Below, piece after piece: positions 60,126-64,000 of a stretch of DNA of 64,000 nucleotides. Position 1 is the stretch's first letter. Each line of letters begins with the position of its first letter. The notes under the pieces were generated by a model. The model was given only the letters and a program-made list of their open reading frames with translations, had not been told where the DNA came from and did not search any database. Both the position numbers and the translations under genes were made by a program. The stretch comes from Bog-473 sp963744935 (lineage in GTDB: Bacteria; Actinomycetota; Acidimicrobiia; Acidimicrobiales; RAAP-2): the NCBI GenBank assembly GCA_963744935.1, contig CAVUVM010000011.1, positions 124,001 through 188,000 on the forward strand, written 5' to 3'.

Positions 60126-61387
60126 GCGGCCTTGACGATGTGGACCTCCCGCCGGCCCTTGCGCAGCACGATGTAGCGGTCGTGCAGCAGGTCGTCGGGA
60201 CCGAACGTGCGAGTGGCATCAGCCTGGCGCACGTTGTTCACGTAGGCCCCGCCCTGGTCGACCGTGCGCCTCGCATCGCCCTTGGACTTGGCCAGGCCGG
60301 TCCGCTCGAGGAGGTCGGTCAGCGTCAGGGAACCCAGCAACTCGGTGCGCGGGAGGACCGTGCTCGGCGCATCCTGCGTGACCGCCAAGAGCATCTCCTC
60401 GCTCAGGCTTGCGATCTCCTCGCCGAACAGGGCGTCCGATGCCTCCTCGCACTTGGCCACCTCGGCCTCGCCGTGCACCAGCGCGACGACCGACCCGGCC
60501 AGGGCCTTCTGGGCCGCCCTGCGTTGCGGGTGCTCTGCCGTCTGCGCGTCGAGGCCGGTGATGGTCGCATGGTCGAGGAAGGTGAGGAACCGAAGCAGCT
60601 CGCCGACTTGCTCGTCCGGCGTGTTGACGAAGAACTGGTACATGGCGTACGGGCTTGTCCGCGCCGGGTCGAGCCAGACGGTTCCGCTTTCGGTCTTGCC
60701 ATACTTGGTCCCGTCGGGCTTGACGATGAGCGGCGTGGTGAAGCCCCAGACCTCGTCACCGCAGACCTTTCGGATGAACTCGACGCCCATGGTGATGTTG
60801 CCCCATTGGTCGCTCCCGCCGAATTGGAGGTCGCAGGCGTAGTCCAGGTGCAGCCGCAGGAAGTCATAGGCCTGCAACAACATGTAGCTGAATTCGGTGT
60901 ACGTGATCCCCTGATCCGGGCGCTCGAAGCGGGTCTTGACCGACTCCTTGGCCACCATTTGGTTGACCGTGAAGTGCTTGCCCACGTCGCGGAGGTACTC
61001 GAGCGTCGAGAGCTTGCCCAGCCAGTCTGCGTTGTTGAGCAGGAGGGCTCGGTCGAGGTCGAGGAACTGTCCCAGCTGGGGCCGGACGCCTTCGAGGTAC
61101 GCCTCAATGGTCTGGAGGTCCAGCAGCTGGCGCTCGTCCTGCTTGCCTCCCGGGTCGCCGATCATGCCCGTTCCCCCCCCTGCGAGCGAGATGGGCGTGT
61201 GTCCTGCGTCCTGGAACCGCCGCAGGGTGCACAACTGCAGCAGGTTGCCCACGTGGAGGCTGTCGGCGCTCGGGTCGAAGCCGGCGTAGACGGTCAGCCC
61301 CGGCTGGTCGAGACGCGCCGGCAGCTCGGCATCGGTCATCTGGTGGATCAGGCCGCGGAAGGCGAGGTCCTCCGAGAGCGTGGGCAT
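60122..61387 (-). CDS. tyrS: Tyrosyl-tRNA synthetase
   Basis: The class I enzyme has YAGFDPSADSLHVGN (HIGH-like HVGN), GGSDQWGNITMG for tyrosine binding and KYGKTESG (KMSKS-like). The C-terminal S4 domain ends with DRYIVLRKGRREVHIV. Length is 421 residues from the ATG at 61387. The divergent carotenoid oxygenase begins only 36 bp away. Confidence 0.97.
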   Translation of the reverse strand: MPTLSEDLAFRGLIHQMTDAELPARLDQPGLTVYAGFDPSADSLHVGNLLQLCTLRRFQDAGHTPISLAGGGTGMIGDPGGKQDERQLLDLQTIEAYLEGVRPQLGQFLDLDRALLLNNADWLGKLSTLEYLRDVGKHFTVNQMVAKESVKTRFERPDQGITYTEFSYMLLQAYDFLRLHLDYACDLQFGGSDQWGNITMGVEFIRKVCGDEVWGFTTPLIVKPDGTKYGKTESGTVWLDPARTSPYAMYQFFVNTPDEQVGELLRFLTFLDHATITGLDAQTAEHPQRRAAQKALAGSVVALVHGEAEVAKCEEASDALFGEEIASLSEEMLLAVTQDAPSTVLPRTELLGSLTLTDLLERTGLAKSKGDARRTVDQGGAYVNNVRQADATRTFGPDDLLHDRYIVLRKGRREVHIVKAA

Positions 61388-61423
61388 GCCTTTGACTCTG
61401 CCATACGCAGGTAGGTTGACCGG

Positions 61424-62800
61424 TTGCATGGACGGCGAGCGGCACGAGTGATCGGCTTCGACGGGACTCTGCCGCTGCCCATGGAGGGCGCATTGCCCCC
61501 TGACCTCCAAGGCACGCTCGTGCGCATCGGACCCCGCGCGCCGGAGGAGACCGACGGCGACGGCACAGGTGAGGGCACGCTGCACGCCGTCGAGCTACGC
61601 GACGGACAGGCCGTGTGGTACGGCAATCACGAATCGGCCGGGGACGCCGGCGTCTTCTGGCACTCGGGGTCGCTCCTCGCTCTGCCCGAGTCGGGGTTTC
61701 CGTCGCAGTTCTCCCGCTTCTTGGAGCCCGAGGAATTCAGCGGCGGGCTGACGGTACCAATCGCGTCCCACGTCCATCGCCTGGCCGCTGACGGTGGTCG
61801 CGTCCTGTTCTCCGTGGACGACGGCGCGCAAGCTGCGGCGAGCGACAGCACGGCTGGCGAGGAGGCATCTGAGCCAGAGGGAATCTGGCTGCGCATCGGC
61901 GAGTGGGACGCGGCTGGCGCCTTGCGCGCCGTGCAGTCCGTGGGGCTCGAGCGCGCCACCTGGCAGCACGACATCGCGGTCACGACGGACCACGTTGTGT
62001 TCATTGAGTCGCCGACGGCGCGTACCGACGGTGCGCGCGACGCGGCGGTGCCCTTCGGCTGGGTGCCCGGTGCCGACGGCTGGATGGGGATCGTGCGGCG
62101 CGACGGCGACGGGACGGCCGTGCGCTGGTTCCGCCTCGATCCCTGCCTGGTGACACACATTCTCGGGGCGTACGAGGAGACGACACCGGCGGCCGCCGGC
62201 GGGAGCGCAGGCGGCGACGACAGTGGTGCCGTCGTGCTGTATGTCTGCCGCTACGCCGTACCGGAGAAGGGACAGCCGGTGGACCTGTCGGCCTCGGTCG
62301 TCGGTCCGCTCGGGATCGGCCTGAGCCCGATCGGCGGCGGCCTGGCCGTCCTCGAGCGCTGGCGGGTCTCCGGCGCCAGCCTCGAACGCACGCAGCTCGA
62401 CGACCGCCATGTCGAGTACCCGCGCATTGACGGGCTCCGAGAGGGAACGGCCTTCCGCTACGGCTACTGCGTCGAGCTCGCCTGGGACGAGGCCGGACTC
62501 GCCGCCGTGCCCGAAGGCCTCTTCCAATTCGACCTCTCCCGCGACGAGGTCCACGGCTGGCGTCCGGGCCCGGGCCGGCGGCCCTCAGAGCCGATCTTCG
62601 TCCGGGCGGCGGACGGACGAAGCGACGACGAGGGCTGGGTGCTCACGGTCGTCGACGATCCCGACCGTGCGGCGAGCGACCTCTATGTACTCGATGCGTC
62701 GGCGCTCGGCCGGCGGCGGCCCGAGGCGATCGTCCATCTACCAGAGCGGTTGCCCTTCCGCAGCCACGGCGAGTGGGTCCCAGCCGACCGCTACCGCTGA
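61424..62800 (+). CDS. Carotenoid cleavage oxygenase family protein
   Basis: This beta-propeller family (RPE65/CCD) uses four His to bind Fe(II). Candidate ligands are H118 in ASHVHRL, H182 in TWQHDIAV, H245 in LVTHILGAYEE and H448 in FRSHGEWVP, each in the right context. The N-terminal LQGTLVRIGPRAPEE is also typical. At 458 residues the length is normal. It would cleave a carotenoid or another polyene/stilbene double bond; the substrate is unknown. The start may be the ATG at 61424 or a GTG at 61448. Confidence 0.9.
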   Translation: MHGRRAARVIGFDGTLPLPMEGALPPDLQGTLVRIGPRAPEETDGDGTGEGTLHAVELRDGQAVWYGNHESAGDAGVFWHSGSLLALPESGFPSQFSRFLEPEEFSGGLTVPIASHVHRLAADGGRVLFSVDDGAQAAASDSTAGEEASEPEGIWLRIGEWDAAGALRAVQSVGLERATWQHDIAVTTDHVVFIESPTARTDGARDAAVPFGWVPGADGWMGIVRRDGDGTAVRWFRLDPCLVTHILGAYEETTPAAAGGSAGGDDSGAVVLYVCRYAVPEKGQPVDLSASVVGPLGIGLSPIGGGLAVLERWRVSGASLERTQLDDRHVEYPRIDGLREGTAFRYGYCVELAWDEAGLAAVPEGLFQFDLSRDEVHGWRPGPGRRPSEPIFVRAADGRSDDEGWVLTVVDDPDRAASDLYVLDASALGRRRPEAIVHLPERLPFRSHGEWVPADRYR

Positions 62801-62832
62801 GCCTCCTCGCACCGGCGGGGTCCCGCCGGCCG

Positions 62833-64000
62833 TTACGCAAGCGCCTGGCGCACCGCTTCGTTGATCTGCTCGTGGAGTGCCACGTTCTCGGCGCGCTGCG
62901 GGACGTGGACCCGGATGAGAGCAGGGCCGGGCGTGCCCGCCGGCGCGGTAAGGGCGAGCGCGGCCTCGAGCTCGGGCGCCGTGCCGACTTCGTGAACCGG
63001 AAGCCCGAAGCCACGCGCGACGGACATGACGTCACTCGTCGGTGGCGTGCCGAAGAGGGTCTCGAACGTCGCCTCGTCCATGACGCCAGCCTGGGGCAAG
63101 AACGAGAAGATGCCGCCTCCGCCGTTGTCCACGACGACAAAGGTGCAAGGCACCGCGGGCAGGTTGACCAATCCGGACACGTCGTGCAAGAAGGCCAGGT
63201 CACCGAGCAGGGCGATGGTGCGGCGGCCGCGGCTGCCGACGGCCATCGTTGACGCGGCGACGCCGAGCGCGGTCGAGACGATCCCGTCGATCCCGTTGGC
63301 CCCGCGGTTGGCCAGTACCCGCGGTGGCACGGCTTCGGGCTCGGCGAACCACTCCAGGTCGCGGATCGGCATGGACGCCGACGTCACGATCGTGGCGCCC
63401 TCGCCCGCAGCCTGGTGATGCACTGTGCGCGCAACTCCGGGCTCGCTCAGCCGCGCCTCTACGACACTGGCGATCGCGCGCTGCGCACCGGACTCCCAGG
63501 CCTGCCAGCCCTCGAGCCACGCCGGATCACAGGCGGTCGGGTTCCTCGCGCCCTCCGTAGCGGCGTCCAGCCATGCCTCGACGCCGCTGCGGTGAAACTC
63601 CGTCGCCACCCGCAATGGATCTGCCCATTGCCCGAAGGGGTCCACGACCACCACCCGCGCCCCCGCCCCGGCGGCGTCGGAGACGTACTGACCGAGGGCC
63701 CGCGACAACCAGGGAGTCCCGAGGAGCACGACGCATTCGGGTAGCGGCGGCCCGCTCCGGACGATTGCGTCCGCGGCGCCGATCGTCCCCTTCACACGAC
63801 AGCCGGACAGTGGATCAGCCAACACGGGCCAGCCGAGGCGATCGCCCAGGGCAAGGACGCGCCCGGGATCGAGCCGTTGCGGCGTCGTCGTGCCCACGAC
63901 GAGCATCCCGCGCCCACTCATGGGCAGCGGTGACGCCGGAGCAGCGACGACCGCGTCGTCGCGCTTTCCAGCCCATCTGACCGACGGCCCTGGCGCCGGA
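62833..64000 (-). CDS. menD: Menaquinone synthesis protein MenD, 5' part outside the window
   Basis: MenD (SEPHCHC synthase) joins isochorismate and 2-oxoglutarate with thiamine diphosphate. The visible 388 residues cover the central domain (GRGMLVVG) and the C-terminal ThDP domain: VLANRGANGIDGIVSTALG, IALLGDLAFLHDVSGL and VVVDNGGGGIFSFLPQ. The frame is open to the right edge, so the N-terminal third is missing. It is convergent with the carotenoid oxygenase gene. Menaquinone is the main quinone of actinobacteria. Confidence 0.92.
   Translation of the reverse strand, partial: PAPGPSVRWAGKRDDAVVAAPASPLPMSGRGMLVVGTTTPQRLDPGRVLALGDRLGWPVLADPLSGCRVKGTIGAADAIVRSGPPLPECVVLLGTPWLSRALGQYVSDAAGAGARVVVVDPFGQWADPLRVATEFHRSGVEAWLDAATEGARNPTACDPAWLEGWQAWESGAQRAIASVVEARLSEPGVARTVHHQAAGEGATIVTSASMPIRDLEWFAEPEAVPPRVLANRGANGIDGIVSTALGVAASTMAVGSRGRRTIALLGDLAFLHDVSGLVNLPAVPCTFVVVDNGGGGIFSFLPQAGVMDEATFETLFGTPPTSDVMSVARGFGLPVHEVGTAPELEAALALTAPAGTPGPALIRVHVPQRAENVALHEQINEAVRQALA

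Overview
The window reads as a chromosomal segment of a GC-rich actinobacterium, most likely of class Acidimicrobiia or a close relative. This rests on the 16S rRNA sequence, the GC-rich codon use, the gene order (pyrR-pyrBC-carAB-pyrD-pyrF-mihF-gmk-rpoZ-coaBC-metK-priA-def-fmt, aroC-aroK-aroB-aroQ-pepP-efp-nusB, infC-rpmI-rplT-pheST, argCJBDFRGH) and typical actinobacterial proteins such as MihF, a PriA without Walker A, and a WS/DGAT acyltransferase. Class-level placement is inference; only a 16S search would settle it.

Layout. 1-5.8 kb: a minus-strand rRNA operon with promoter, leader, complete 16S, a tRNA-less spacer and a 23S gene whose 3' end lies left of the window. Helix 69 of the 23S is interrupted by two related group I introns separated by a 20-nt micro-exon. 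The second intron carries an intact LAGLIDADG endonuclease gene; the first keeps only a stump of one. 6-8.4 kb: DNA glycosylase Mpg and a WS/DGAT acyltransferase. 8.7-17.3 kb: the complete arginine operon argCJBDFRGH on the minus strand, with an AT-rich ArgR-type control region. 17.5-24.5 kb: a GNAT protein, pheT, pheS, a SpoU methyltransferase, rplT, rpmI and infC. 24.7-27.5 kb: DUF1844 protein, SRPBCC protein, a TetR regulator with a palindromic operator, a cold-shock-like small protein and hisG. 27.6-35.2 kb: a thioesterase, riboflavin genes (ribD, ribBA, ribH, without ribE), a phosphonate-type oxidoreductase/HAD pair, rpe, a methyltransferase and fmt. 35.3-51 kb: def, priA, metK, coaBC, rpoZ, gmk, mihF and the pyrimidine operon led by pyrR. 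51-56.5 kb: nusB, efp, pepP and the shikimate genes aroQ, aroB, aroK, aroC. 56.6-64 kb: an NfuA-like Fe-S protein, small hypothetical genes, a flavin reductase, a lipoprotein, tyrS, a carotenoid oxygenase and a partial menD.

Functionally this is core biosynthesis and translation: arginine, pyrimidine, riboflavin, chorismate and menaquinone pathways plus ribosome and tRNA-charging genes. Most minus-strand genes are coupled by 1-8 bp overlaps (ATGA, GTGA, ATGGCTGA). At least nine genes have a TANNNT hexamer 6-8 nt before the start codon, which points to leaderless transcripts.

Sequence quality. Several essential genes (carB, pyrB, priA) and others contain single-base frameshifts, mostly in runs of identical bases. 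The simplest reading is residual sequencing error, not gene decay. The apparent CarA-CarB fusion probably has the same cause. The most unusual biology is the twin-intron structure in the 23S gene, including an intron predicted to end in A instead of the conserved G.
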